Source of the DNA: Intoshia linei
Lineage: Eukaryota > Orthonectida > Rhopaluridae
DNA: 20,181 nt
Assembly (NCBI GenBank): GCA_001642005.1
Contig: LWCA01000699.1
Location: forward strand, 1-20,181
Direction of reading: 5' to 3'
Made by a program: the position numbers and the translations under genes. This document shows positions 1 to 10,865 of this stretch, in pieces; positions within the stretch are counted from its first letter, which is position 1, and every line of letters begins with the position of its first letter. The notes beneath the pieces were generated by a model, which did not search any database, was not told where the DNA came from, and worked only from the letters and a program-made list of their open reading frames with translations.

Positions 1-754
1 TTAATGTAATCAAATAAACTTTTTAATTTTGTTAAAAAAACATTACTTATGAAAGGACCTAATATTGTATGAATGAAGTTATTTTTTAAAAATAAATTGA
101 TATGTTGTCTATTTTTTGTTTAAATTTCTTTTTTTCGAATACAAGCAAAAACTGCTTATATTCAAATTTTATTTAGTTAAAAATTGCACTAAAAATCTGT
201 ATTTCAGGGGTCTGCTTATAATCGAGAAAAGACAGTAGTGCGTATATTCAAAGGATAAACAATAACAATAGTTTATTCAAGTTGATTCTATATATATTGA
301 TTATCATCAATATTCTCCAAACTCAAAAAAATTTCACCTTTAGTGTATTTCCACCCTTGAGCATTATTATAACATCATGGTAGATTTGTAAAATTTCGCA
401 CATGTGTATAGAATCTATAGATTAATGAAATGAAAAAAATGTTCACTTGGCCTTACGGAAAATTTGAAAATTATTATTTACTATGAAAAATATCTCCAAT
501 AAATGGTCAATATCAAATTGAAATTTTTCAAAATTCAAATTTTTTTGCGGCGCACTTGAACTTTACTCATGGCGCACCGGTTAAGAATCACTTGTCTAAT
601 GTGAAGCGATATGCAGATAAAAATCGAACAGATTCAAAAATAATACAATTTTCATAAAAATTTGTTGACATGAAGATGCTCTCAATAATGTTTATAAAGT
701 TAGTTTATGTTATCTTAGTGATATACAATTGACCGCGTTAATTTAAATTTAGAA
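1..754. other. Non-coding upstream region with degraded transposon-like ends
   Basis: No open frame of note is visible. This is the 5' flank of the kinesin gene and is strongly AT-rich. Two repeat-like patches stand out. A 15-16 nt motif of the form CTGCTTATATTCAAA or CTGCTTATAATCGAG occurs three times, at about 152, 212 and 238, in diverged direct copies. The stretch 547-592 reads like the terminal part of a hAT element. No core promoter element can be assigned with confidence. Confidence 0.6.
547..592. mobile_element. Degraded hAT-type transposon end
   Basis: Two GGCGCAC-like blocks (about 549-555 and 571-577) are followed by CCGGTTAAGAATCACTT. Read in reverse complement, the edge begins AAGTGATTCTTAACCGG, which resembles the CAGTGGTTCTTAACC-type termini of many hAT elements. 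The partner terminus is not visible in the window and no target duplication can be shown. This is a remnant assigned by terminal motif alone. Confidence 0.35.
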
Positions 755-3700
755 ATGAATGGCAAAATAAATGGAAACGAACCAGATAGAGTAAAAGTTA
801 TAGTTCGGTATTGAAAAAACTGATATGAAGGATAATATAATTTTAGAATTCGACCTCAAAATGACAGAGAAAAGTTAACTTTTTCTCAAATTTGCGTTAC
901 ACATCATTATGATAATAATCAAGTTGTTATCGGAAATGATAGATGTTTTACCTTTGACAAAGTATTCGGACCAAATGCAACACAGGATTCAATTTATCAT
1001 TCTATATGTGAACCACTCATCGATTCATGCTTAAAAGGGTATAATGCCACTATATTTGCTTATGGTCAAACTGGGTCCGGCAAAACATATTCAATGGGAA
1101 CATGCTTCGATATTTGTAGTTCACCCGAAGAAGAAGGTATAATACCTAGAGCTGTTTCCTATTTATTTGAAAAAATTGATATAATGAAAAAACCAGACAA
1201 AGATAATATAAGTTACATAATCACTGTAAACACCGAATTTATTGAGGTTTGTTTTTAAATATTGTATACTATACTACATGCTAGTAAAACTACATTGTTA
1301 TCAAAAGTGATGGAAAACCTCACGTCCGATTTAAGTTTTGTTTAAATTAATGTTTTATTATTTCTCCAATCATGTTTCAAAAATAGTCCCTGATATGTTC
1401 GGGATCATGTTAAAATTGTATCGGTTATTATAAATTTGAATTAAGTATTGAAAATTTCTTTGATCTATTTGAAATTTTGAATTATTATTTAATACTAATA
1501 AAAAAAATATTTTTTAACTTTTTGTGACAGTAAAAATTCAACATTATACTAATCTCGTCAATGTTGTAGTGAACATTATTTCTAAGTTGATGAATTTAAT
1601 TTTTGATGTTTAGATATATAATGAACAAATTATTGATTTGTTGGATGACACCAAACTAGAAAATGAAACAAAACGACGCACTCATAGAATCCATCAAGAC
1701 GCAAATGGGAATATTTATACTGTTGGAATATCTAGAAAACTAGTTAATAGAGCATTGGACACAATGAACGTATTAAAAATAGGGGCATTAATCCGAACTA
1801 CTGCGAGTACAAATATGAATAAGAGTAGTTCGAGATCCCATGCAATTTTTACAATTCACCTAAAAATTGTTCAATCCTGTGAATCCACAATAAAAGCTAC
1901 TTATACATCAAAATTCAATTTTGTTGATTTAGCTGGGTCTGAAAGACTAAAGAGAACCGGTGCAATTGGAGATCGGAGAAAAGAAGGCATTTCCATAAAT
2001 TTAGGTTTGCTAGCATTAGGAAATGTTATATCGGCTTTAGGTGATGAAACCAAACTTGGTTCGCATGTCCCCTATAGAGATTCTAAACTGACACGCCTTT
2101 TACAAGATTCTTTGGGTGGTAATAGTAAAACCCTAATGATTAGTTGCATTTCTCCATCTGATATTGACTTGACAGAAACCTTAAATACCCTTAAATATGC
2201 TAACAGAGCGAAAAACATTAAAAATACTATATCTGTTAACCAGGATGCTTCAAGCAAAACTATTGAAGATTTGCAATGCAAAATTATTGAATTACAACAC
2301 AAATTGGATAACCCTGAACTCTGTTCATCTTGCGGTGGATCGTTTTCTAATCCAAATGTCGATTTCAACGAAAAGAACAAACAGATTAATGTTCTCAATG
2401 TTGAAATCAAAGATTGCTATTCAAAAATTAAATATTTCAATTCAATATTCAACTCTCTTCCTCCCAACGTTTTGGAAACCTTGAATTCTAATTTTATCGA
2501 TGGCAAGGACAAAAATGTAGCAGTTAAACGAAAAAAATCAAAATATGACAGAGAAATAAAAAGTGATACAGAGTGTGAATCGAATATTAGTCCCAAGGTT
2601 ATTAATAAATCGCCACGTTTCAAAACATCTACTCAGTCTTTAACCAGCAACAAATCAGACAGTGATTATTCAATTGAAATTGACGTCGAACCTGATATGC
2701 CGCATAATTTGCAGGACAATTTGGACACGTTGAGTAAGGATATTCTTTTCAAAGAAAAGTTAATTAACCAATTGGAAGAATCTGAATCAAAATTGAAAAG
2801 TTTGCGAACATACTATGAAGAAAAAATTGAATCCATCAAAAATAAAATGCAAGAAGCCGAAATTGAACGAAATCAAATTATTCAAAAAATGGGTAAAACT
2901 GATAAAAATTCTAATGATGCTGCAAGGTTTAAAATTATGGAAACTGATTATAATGAAAAAATTAATTTAATGAAAAACCAAATAAAAATTTTACAAACTA
3001 AAAAAAGAACCGGTTCATCAGATGAACAATCGACTATAAAAATAAAACTACAGAGGGAAGTGACGAATCTTAAAACGGAAAAAGTTAACCTTTTAAAAAA
3101 GATTCGCAAAGAAGCAGCAAAACGGCGAAGCATTGAAAAACTTCACACTCGCATGCAAGCTAGGTTTGTTAAAAATACTAGAATGAAAGAAAATAAAATC
3201 AAAGCATTGACAAATATTTGCGATCGAAAGGACTATTTTCTTAAAAGAAAGCAAATGGAAATTGAAAACATTCGAAAGCGGAGTAGAATACGCAATATAA
3301 TCCCCACAAAAGTTATTCAGAGTGTTGATGTCATTATCCAAAATATTGATAAACTTTCTCTCCTAATTGCGAAAAAAAAAGTTCGTTATAATGAATTGGA
3401 AAAAGATATGAATCTTTGGTGTACAGAACGAAACACTCTTGTTTCTCGTTTAAGTGATATTCACAATAAGAAATTACAAGATAAAACAGAATCTGACCTA
3501 GTTTCTGAGTCTATTAAACCTACCCTTGAATTTACACAGGAAAAAATAAAATATTATAGTAATTCTATATTACAACAGGAAAGATGTATAAAAAATTGTG
3601 AAGCTCAACTGGCTTCTGTCATATGTAACATTAAGAAATGCAACTATACTCCATGTCTAGAAAAAATTATTCAAAATTCCATAAAAGCCAGTGTGGTGCA

Positions 3701-6700
3701 AACAATATCAAATATGACAATTAATAAAATGTCGCAGAAATTACATCACCATAAAAAACGACATGAACTTCAGAGACACGATTTGATGTATTTAACAAGA
3801 AACATGTCTTCTGATGATAAGGTTCAATTTAATCAAACATTTATCGATGATGAAAACTGCTCTTCATCAGAATCTGACGATTCAGTAAATAGTGTCGCTG
3901 AAACTATCATTATTAGTAGAAATAATGATCAATGTTTACCCAGGGAAGCTAATTTACCCGAAGTGGATACGTTATTCACTAAATATGATAAAAACAGAGC
4001 CAACACCAGAAAAACTTTTGTAAATTTAAAAATAGAAACAACTGATATTAAAGATGCTGAAAATTTAAAGGAATATTTTGTTGAACCTGAAAAAATGCAA
4101 ATGAAATTAAATTCCACCTTCTCTTTAAATTCTTGTGAAAAATCCATTGAAAACACTAATATAATTGACAAATCTATTATAATTACCGAACTAAACGAGC
4201 ACGATATCAATGCACTCGATGATACGTCTATTTTTGAACACAAGATGGCTGACAAAGTTAAAAACGAAGACATTCGTGAAGAGAGGTCTCAGAGTGACGA
4301 AAGAAGTTGTAATAGAAATATAGACGTATTTTCCAGGTTAACAGCAACAACAGTTTCCAATGTACCCAACAGCCAAGGTAAAATTTCCACTTTATCTCAA
4401 CAATCTAAACCAACTTCTGTACTCCGTGAAATTCATCAAGCATTTGGTCATTCTAAACCGGTTTCAGATGTCTGCGCCACACTTTCAAAAATGTTTACAG
4501 CAAGTAAAGATAGGTCTGCTAAAATGTGGGATTTAACTACAGGGAACGAAATTTCTTCATATAGTCATCATTTGAATAATGTTTCTTTGGTCAGATTTAT
4601 TGAACCAATGAATTTGTTAATTTCAGCTTCCAGTTATAAAATGAATTTATGGGATATTAGAGCAAACGACGCTAAACCTGTTCAAATATTACTTTCTTCT
4701 GGAATGCAACAAGATCCATTAAATTTAAAAATTGATTGTGAAAATCGACAATTGTCAAATTGTCCACCTAAAGAATGTCACATTAATGATGTGTCTATTG
4801 ATTCTAGTTATAGATGGATATTTAGTACAGCAGGATTGATCATTAGACATTGGGACATGCGATCCTTGAAAGTGATTGGAAAATTGTATGGTGGGTATAA
4901 AGGATTGGTCACTGCTTTAACAACATCACAGAACGTTCATACAAAAGAAACAATCGTTGCTTCTGGTTCTAAAGATCACCATTTGCGTATTTTCAAATTA
5001 AATGCAAATTTCGAACATAATACAGGAATACTCATGGCCGAGGGTTCCTTGTACCCACCGCATTATGATGGGATTGAATCACTATTGATCAATGAAGATA
5101 AATTGTATAGCTGTTCACGTGATAAAGGTTTACGAGAATGGTCTTTGAATACTGGCTACAATCTGTTACAATCCAAACAAAGATGTCATGACGATTGGAT
5201 TTGTGGTCTCGGATTTTTGAAAAATATTAACCTCAATATTTCAGACGATTATATTGCAAATGATATTCTCCTCAGTGTATGCCGTGGTGGGTACATCAAC
5301 ATGTGGAACACTGATGTTATAAATAAAATAGAATCTGTTCATGCTCATGATTCAGCTATAAACAGTATTGCTACCAATTCAGAAAATTTTATATTCACTG
5401 CATCCGAGTATATTTTTATCTTCTAGTGTTAATGTGTTTAATATTTTATAATGAGTTAATCGTTAGTTTATGGTTTGCATGTGAAGGTGACACTGAGTCA
5501 TAAATGGATAAAAATTTATAAATTTTTTTAAAAATGAGAGTAGCAAACCTTCATTTGAGCGACATAATCATATTATTGATTTTTTCACCCAATTTTTAAA
5601 GATTTGAAGATAATTTTTCGACCAAAATTGAGTAAAAAAATCAATAATATGATAAATTAGTAAAATCGATAATTATGTCGCTTTCGACTCCTTTACTAGA
5701 GGACCTCTAGAGTCTAGAGAATGGGCGTCGAATAGAATATTATAAAATAATATTTAGAAATTTCTCTGTATTTGTATAACTCTAGACAACAAAATGAAAA
5801 CTTTTTTCGAGGATCTGCATGAGACCCATACAAATAAAAAGCTGAAATTTTCCTGATCAACATGATACTTCTTTTTTTAATTTTACAGTTCACTATCAAA
5901 AGATAATGATTAACAACATCATAGCAACTAAGCTATTTTAATTAATTTTAGTTTCTTAATTTTTAATTGAATTATAGTATATAATGAGATATTTAAAATT
6001 TTTTTTCAATATATATGGAATTGATAGCGGATAATTACATGATAACATTTAAATTAAAAAGAAATGAATATTAAATAAATTACAGGTGTACAAAAATTTA
6101 ACTGACGACAGGCGCTTTAATAGGATGAACATCTGATATGAGCTATAATGAACGTTTTAACAATACATTCTAGTGTCTAAATCCAGATTTAGTTCGATAT
6201 TTTTAGCTATTGATATTTAGAAAAAAATATATTAATAAATTTAATTTTTTTTCATTTAATTTATCAGTATACATTGAAACAACTGTTTCTTGAGATGATA
6301 ATGGCTGGGATGATGAAACTAAATTATATACTTCCATTGGAATTGGTAAAGTTGAACTTATGGTGGCCGGATAAGAGTAAACGCTTAATTTATTTGTTTT
6401 CTTCTTTTCAGAATACAGAAATAGCAGTCATTTGCACTTTCTGAATGTTCCCATGTTCTAAGTGTCACAAATCGCTTTTTAAATCTCATTATAGACGAAT
6501 GGCACGTTTGATATAGATTTGAGGGATTTCAAAGTTGAATCTCGTATATTATTTGTATATTTGCATTATCAAATTTTTACATTTATCAGTTATAGAGTAA
6601 CATTTTTTAGTGTTTGGCAAATATACACCACACAAAAGCAATAATGTTTCGTTTATTTCGTAGACATGCATTTTAAATTTATAAATAAATATTCAAATTT

Positions 6701-7131
6701 AAAAAACTTTATCTTATTTAAAGTAAACAGTATTTTGAATGATATAATTGGTCAATTTTAGAATTGAAGTGAAACTTTGTTATATTTTTTTTAACATTAA
6801 AAGTGTGAATAAATGGGTTATATGAACTAAAATTTATAAATATATTATATCATTAAAATCAGCGCTAGATTATCCACAAGATGGTATTATTTTTATGCAG
6901 ATGTATTTTTCAGTGTTGTCTAGTGTAATACATTTTATGTTTGTCCTTTTAAATTGTAAATTAGAGTTTATACTATTTTTTCAGGTGGACCGGGAACTTA
7001 ATTTTTGTTTTAATTGTACAACCATTATTTGAAAATCTGGTTTATTTTTTTAAAATGGTTTTTAAAATTATTTATAATTATTCTTTTATAGGGATTACAC
7101 CGTCAAAATTTGGAAGTGTATTCATGAATAA
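755..7131 (+). CDS. KIF21-like kinesin with C-terminal WD40 propeller (4 exons)
   Basis: Plus-end-directed microtubule motor of the kinesin-4/KIF21 group; KIF21 proteins walk on and restrain growth of microtubules. Reconstructed exons are 755-807, 847-1246, 1614-5407 and 7092-7131, giving 1428 aa; all introns are GT-AG and the frame closes exactly. Visible landmarks are the P-loop GQTGSGKT (residues 91-98), switch I NMNKSSSRSH (about 218-227), switch II DLAGSE (256-261), and the neck-proximal NTLKYANRAKNIKN (ends near 356). A long charged coiled-coil region follows at roughly 500-780, then a low-complexity acidic linker. Seven WD40 blades run from GHSKPV (about 1096) to the end; the last strand DYTVKIW is encoded by the 40-nt terminal exon. 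Human KIF21A is somewhat longer. The start is the ATG that reads into VKVIVRIRP, the usual start of a kinesin motor. It looks intact. Kinesin-4 relatives without WD40 (KIF4, KIF27) are excluded by the propeller. Confidence 0.9.
808..846 (+). other. 39-nt GT-AG intron of the kinesin gene
   Basis: The intron begins GTATTG and ends TTTTAG. It splits an Arg codon (CG|A) and joins VKVIV to RIRPQND, the conserved first strand of the kinesin motor. Reading through gives an immediate TGA. It is one of a class of very short introns in this window. Confidence 0.85.
1247..1613 (+). other. Kinesin intron 2 (367 nt)
   Basis: The donor is GTTTGT and the acceptor is GATGTTTAG. Joining ATT GAG to ATA TAT AAT GAA gives FIEIYNEQIIDLLD, the conserved kinesin segment, in phase 0. 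The interior is AT-rich and I see no gene or repeat in it. Confidence 0.85.
5559..5681. repeat. Imperfect fold-back (stem-loop) repeat in kinesin intron
   Basis: The left arm 5559-5598 is complementary to the right side in two blocks. GCGACATAAT (5559-5568) pairs with ATTATGTCGC (5672-5681) over 10 of 10 bases. The following stretch to about 5598 pairs with 5624-5653 (AAAATTGAGT then TCAATAATATGAT). The right arm has a bulge of about 18 nt. It could be a small fold-back MITE; no target duplication was resolved. Confidence 0.7.
5696..5719. repeat. Two overlapping perfect short palindromes
   Basis: CTAGAGG-A-CCTCTAG (5696-5710) overlaps CTCTAGA-G-TCTAGAG (5705-5719). Each has 7-bp perfect arms around one central base. 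They lie just 3' of the larger fold-back and may mark its edge or an insertion scar. Function unknown. Confidence 0.7.
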
Positions 7132-7709
7132 AATTGCATTTTGTTTATCTTGTAAATAAAGTATTGTTAAATAGTCTCTAAAAAATAATTTTTTTTGTTT
7201 AGGTTAAATTTTGTATTTTCTGATAAAACCATAATGACAGTAAAATGATATAATGACTATGTAATTAGTTATTCATGACTGTATTGTTAGTAATTGAACT
7301 TTTAAATATTCTTGAATGCTTAATGATGTGTATTTTATTATAATTAATGGAATTGGTAATAGTTAAAAATTATAAAACGCTTAAACTTTTCTTTAATTAT
7401 CAATTACATTGTTAAAATTCTGGGCCCTTTAAATTATGTAGGCCGCCGGTGTCGTAAGATGGAATCGAATGTGGTCCAAACAATGAAATAATTAACATGA
7501 ACGAAATAGCTAGCCAATACGACAAATACCAAATGTAATAATTACACTCTTTGTTACGGATCACTGGTTACCACTCGGGTTATATGAATGTTTTCTATCC
7601 CTAACAAATTTGGAAATTGTAGTTTTCTTTGCGAATTTAATATTTAGCTACATTGTGTACTCAACAAAGTACATATAATTTTTCATGATGTTTATTCTTA
7701 AAATATAAC
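7132..7709. other. Intergenic region, kinesin 3' side to CD225-like gene 5' side
   Basis: It contains the kinesin poly(A) signal, then AT-rich sequence with a small GC-richer patch near 7420-7460 (GGGCCC, GCCGCCGG). No open frame or repeat could be supported. It presumably includes the promoter of the gene starting at 7710. Confidence 0.6.
7155..7160 (+). terminator. Poly(A) signal AATAAA of the kinesin gene
   Basis: A canonical AATAAA lies 24 nt after the reconstructed stop codon (7129-7131). This supports the 40-nt exon at 7092-7131 as the true last exon. Confidence 0.7.
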
Positions 7710-8558
7710 ATGGCTTATGTATATGAGAACACAGAGTACATTATTGCGGATCAACCGTATATGCAACAGGAAATTCCAATGGAGCCCATTCCTTTACAAA
7801 TGAATATGGGAGATCCTTATGTCCAAAACGTTAATATGGCTGATCCTTATTTACAAAAAGAACCTTTACAATTTATTTTTGAAAAAAAAGAATCCCACAA
7901 ATTTTTGATCTTTGCGTTTGCTTGTTTAATAATTAATGTTTTATTTGGTAATTTTTTTAAATTGAAGATTAGGTTCATATATTAATATCAGCGATTGGAA
8001 CTGTCATTCGTATTACTAGAAGTGACAAATAACTAGAATGATATTAATCGTATATGGTTTTATGTATCATTTTCGTTAGTGGTAAGATAAAAATCAATTC
8101 TTAATTTCTAAAGAACAACACGTCTAAATTCGGGCGTAGAGACTAAATCAAATTTTTTTTGAGATGATCCAATCGTTGGAAATTTTCTGTCAAGTGTTAA
8201 TCAAATTGAATGAAAAAATATTTGATGACAGATTTTTTGTAAGAATTTGATGTGATTTTTGGTTAAATTAAAATTACGATTCATAGTTTTCGTTTCATTA
8301 TAATTAATTTACATTTATTGAGGAAGGACCGAAATTAATTAACTAAAATTAATAATAGGTGGATTCTCACTGCTATTGGCTATAAAATCGATAAAGGAAA
8401 AAAATGAAGAAATTCGAAAAAAATGTAGACAAAGTAGTGTAGTAATAGGAATCATTGGTATAGTGATTACTCTGATAGTAGTAACTATAATGTTGCCAGT
8501 CAAAATCAAATATGATGACAAACTAAGAGATTCTGTTCTTTTAAATTCTAATTTTTAG
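7710..8558 (+). CDS. CD225/dispanin-like two-helix membrane protein (gene A)
   Basis: Exons 7710-7947 and 8359-8558 give 145 aa; the 411-nt intron is GT-AG and phase 1, and splits the first Gly of GGF. The N-terminal 60 residues are cytosolic-looking, rich in Met, Pro, Tyr and Gln, with three short DPY-like repeats (DQPYMQQ, GDPYVQN, ADPYLQK). Two hydrophobic segments follow, about residues 63-90 and 108-127, joined by a charged loop starting IKS and ending KKCRQSS. This spacing, the N-x-x-x-G-G turn, the KS after helix 1, the Cys before helix 2 and the small/beta-branched helix 2 resemble the CD225 domain of IFITM, PRRT and SynDIG proteins. Such proteins act in membrane fusion or vesicle traffic; which role applies here is unknown. 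The second gene, converging from 10293, is a paralogue. Family assignment is by pattern only. Confidence 0.65.
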
Positions 8559-8564
8559 ACTTTT

Positions 8565-8570
8565 AATAAA
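8565..8570 (+). terminator. Poly(A) signal AATAAA of CD225-like gene A
   Basis: AATAAA begins 7 nt after the TAG stop at 8556-8558. Very short 3' UTRs are in keeping with the compact genes here. It adjoins the left edge of the dispersed repeat copy. Confidence 0.6.
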
Positions 8571-9052
8571 CATTACATCCTTACTTACATAATACATCCG
8601 TTTTTCGTTAATAATATAATATAATGTATCTGTTACAGGCAATTTTCAAGTTTTGACAAGCAACGTTAATAACAATTTAAATTTGACCTAATTAATTTTG
8701 CCTGCTGCACGACGGCATAATTCAAATCCAGGAAATTTTTACTGGAATTAAATTTTACCTGTAACATATCCGTTTTTTGTCTGTGTGTGTTATCATTTAT
8801 TGCAATAACTACCAGTCTTAGAATTTTATAAAGTCCACATTTCTATTACAATTTTGTCCAAGTGTTAGTAAGATAAATTTCAATCTCCCAAACTCACATC
8901 TTACGGGTTCAAAAACTCAATTGTATTTTTTTTGAAAATCAAACGAGTTGGAGAATTTAAAAAAATATATACGCTGATACGGACTTTTAAATCTAAAAAA
9001 TTATATCTTCAGGGCCAAAACTACAACTTAACCTTTTTTCTTAATGAAAACA
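8571..9052 (+). repeat. Dispersed repeat, copy A
   Basis: This stretch matches the reverse complement of 11537-11853 over most of its length. Shared blocks include GTCTGTGTGTGTTATC, CTACCAGTCTTA, TTTTATAAAGTCCACATTTC, CAAACTCACATCTTACGGG, GAAAATCAAACGAGTT and ATATCTTCAGGGCCAAAAC. Copy A is longer because it carries a nested insertion (8631-8766) and a partial duplication of ATCCGTTTTT around it. The family is unrecognised and there is no coding capacity. Confidence 0.8.
8631..8766. mobile_element. Short terminal-inverted-repeat insertion nested in repeat copy A (MITE-like)
   Basis: The ends are TGTTACAGG at the left and CCTGTAACA at the right, perfect 9-bp inverted repeats. They are flanked by TATC on both sides (8627-8630 and 8767-8770), consistent with a 4-bp target duplication. 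The sequence is absent from copy B, which supports insertion into copy A. It is non-autonomous at 136 bp; superfamily not assigned. Confidence 0.55.
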
Positions 9053-9281
9053 GCTCTAGAGTTTGAATTTAAACAAATTTGGGAACCACTCCTTTAAAAG
9101 ATTGATAATAGTGAATAGTAAGATTTTTAACATGAATTAATTTTTTTTGTAGAATAAAAATGTGCCCTCGGCAGAGCTAGGTACTGTTTCTACGTAGTAC
9201 ATAACAGTCAACCTAGTTATATATCGACTTGCATTAATGAATTGCTTAATTAATATTTTTGGTGGAAATAAAAATAAACAT

Positions 9282-9287
9282 TTTATT
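9282..9287 (-). terminator. Poly(A) signal AATAAA of CD225-like gene B
   Basis: On the minus strand AATAAA occurs 16 nt past the stop codon (9306-9304). It supports the end of the reconstructed second exon. Confidence 0.6.
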
Positions 9288-9303
9288 TGCGATTTCACTA
9301 CGA

Positions 9304-10293
9304 TTAAAATATGTTCCAGGAATAGTCTCGTTCCAAAATGTAAAATTCATGAAATTTTGGTGTAACAGAGGCATAAATACCATTCTTGAGATTCCAATAA
9401 TGCACCAATAGAGGCAGATTAATGGCAATAACAACAAGTGTTACGATTAGAGAACTCATGCAAAGAATTCTTGCAGTCTGTTTACATCTTTTTTTTGTTC
9501 TCGAATCAATTGCATTACTAGACTTGATAATGAACGCAATTGCAAAGCCACCTTAAAAAATATAAATTATAAATATACATTATGCATTACCGATTATGAC
9601 ATTTAACATAAATGCCAAAAAACAGAAAAAAATGAGTAAAATAATGGAAGATTCCTTAGATTTCTTGATAATTACTCTTTGATCAAAATTGTTTTTATAT
9701 TCAGAATCGTAGGAAATTTCACTGCAATCATCATAATTACTGTATCCCCGTTGACGGGATGTGTTTGATAGATTCATGTTGGATGTATAATTAGAACTCA
9801 CATAATCATATGCTTTCTTTGGGGTATAATAACTTCTTTTAGTATAACCACTGTCGGATTTTTCGTATCGATGGTCGACATACTTATTGTTGGATGATTC
9901 CATATCCATACAAGAATAATCTGGTCTAGATAAATCGATGCTTTCAGCGTCATAATATTCATCGTCAGAATAAGCGAGATTTTCGCGGTAAGCATTTTGT
10001 CTAATATATTCTGAAGGACCGTATACATACGACTCTACAAATCTATTTGAATCATAGGATAGGGATTCGTTAGGTTTAGATTGAACAAATGAATAGTCAC
10101 TTTGAGAAATGTTTTTAGATTCTCGTACAGTGTTGACCTCACTCTCATGAAGAGAAGGCGAAATAGTTGGTTGGTAACATACAGTTTGGTAATCTTCCAC
10201 GTTTATTACCTGTTCCTCCGGTTGGTTCAATTGATTTGTACTTTGAACTAAATTTTCACAGGTATCGCTTATTTTTTCATATTTGTTAGTCAT
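9304..10293 (-). CDS. CD225/dispanin-like two-helix membrane protein with long Tyr/Ser-rich N-terminus (gene B)
   Basis: Exons 10293-9591 and 9551-9304 (minus strand) give 316 aa. The intron is 39 nt, GT-AG, phase 1, splitting the first Gly of GGF exactly as in gene A. Residues 1 to about 215 are disordered-looking, acidic and very rich in Tyr, Ser and Asn, with candidate YxxPhi sorting motifs (YEKI, YSFV). The membrane part has helix 1 around SSIILLIFFCFLAF then LNVIIGGFAIAFIIKS, a charged loop ending KKRCKQTA, and helix 2 ending VTLVVIAINLPLL. It aligns with gene A without gaps over about 52 residues from NV(L/I) to LP, with roughly one third identity. A tail of about 40 residues follows helix 2. 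Assignment to CD225 is by pattern; function is unknown. Confidence 0.65.
9552..9590 (-). other. 39-nt GT-AG intron of CD225-like gene B
   Basis: It begins GTAATGCATAATG and ends TTTTTTAAG on the minus strand, in phase 1. Read-through hits TAA within three codons. Its position in the protein equals that of the 411-nt intron in gene A. Confidence 0.85.
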
Positions 10294-10830
10294 TTTACAA
10301 TGTCAACAAAAAAGTAAGTTGTACTTTACTGAAATTTATAAATTTTTTAATATCCCGTATGTAAATTAGTGTAGTTCAAAATATTAACGTGATACGAATT
10401 TTTGTGGTAATCTAACTAAAACCATCCTTATTATATAGGAAGTAAATGTATATATTTTGTGCTTGATCGTAAAATTACATTTATTTTTAACAAGGAATTA
10501 TTGTAAATGTAAACTGTACATTCTGATGTTGAAATTTGCAACAATGTTGATATTTGAGGTATTTTATTTAGATAGACATATATTAGAGAAATTTTTTGAG
10601 AGAATATAGAAACATATAAAAAATTAATTAATTTATTTATAGACATACATTTACTATGATTTGACAAAATTCCACACCTTCTTGAAATATGTAAAAAAAA
10701 TTTTTAGAAAAAATGACTAAAAATATTTATTCTTGCTTAATGTTAAGGTTTTCGCGCGCAATTCCCTCTTATTCTTAATTAGCGCTAATTTTTTTAAAAA
10801 TGTATATGATTAATTTACGCACCACTAAGA

Positions 10831-10865
10831 CATGGGTTTTTAACCTTTTTCTATTTGGCACCCTA
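10831..10865. mobile_element. Possible degraded hAT left terminus
   Basis: The block CATGGGTTTTTAACCTTTTT followed by GGCACCC resembles hAT ends of the CAGTGGTTCTTAACCTTT type with a GGCACCC subterminal block. No partner end or target duplication was found, so it may be chance or an old fragment. Confidence 0.3.

Larger units (their letters stand above)
5408..7091 (+). other. Large last intron of the kinesin gene (1684 nt)
   Basis: The donor is GA|GTATAT after TASE and the acceptor is TTTTATAG before GGATTACACC; the join restores an in-frame TASEDYTVKIW. The intron carries a fold-back structure (5559-5681) and overlapping short palindromes (5696-5719). A short open stretch at 6295-6444 has no recognisable similarity. 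If the intron is retained, translation stops after five extra residues at 5424-5426 and the final WD40 strand is lost. Confidence 0.8.
8559..9303. other. Intergenic region between convergent CD225-like genes
   Basis: It holds the 3' ends of both genes and repeat copy A with its nested insertion. A GGGAACCACT block near 9081 resembles a hAT terminus. A short block at about 9181-9216 (TACGTAGTACATAACAGTCA) is repeated in direct orientation, diverged, at about 11875-11912. No coding frame is supported. Confidence 0.6.

Noticed and set aside
3929-4273. 114-codon minus-strand frame, and several other frames opposite the kinesin exon
   Set aside because: They are antisense shadows of the large kinesin coding exon.
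6295-6444. 49-aa open frame in the last kinesin intron with somewhat lower AT content
   Set aside because: Too short, no family resemblance, no clear splice context; possibly an old gene fragment but not supportable.
9072-9091. GGGAACCACT block as the end of a hAT element
   Set aside because: Only a short terminal-like motif; no opposite end or clear 8-bp duplication.
9246-9437. 63-codon minus-strand frame beginning with TTG
   Set aside because: It is out of frame with the second exon of CD225-like gene B, which has an open, family-consistent frame over the same bases.
10431-10667. 78-codon minus-strand frame
   Set aside because: AT-rich, no conserved motif, no plausible splice partners.
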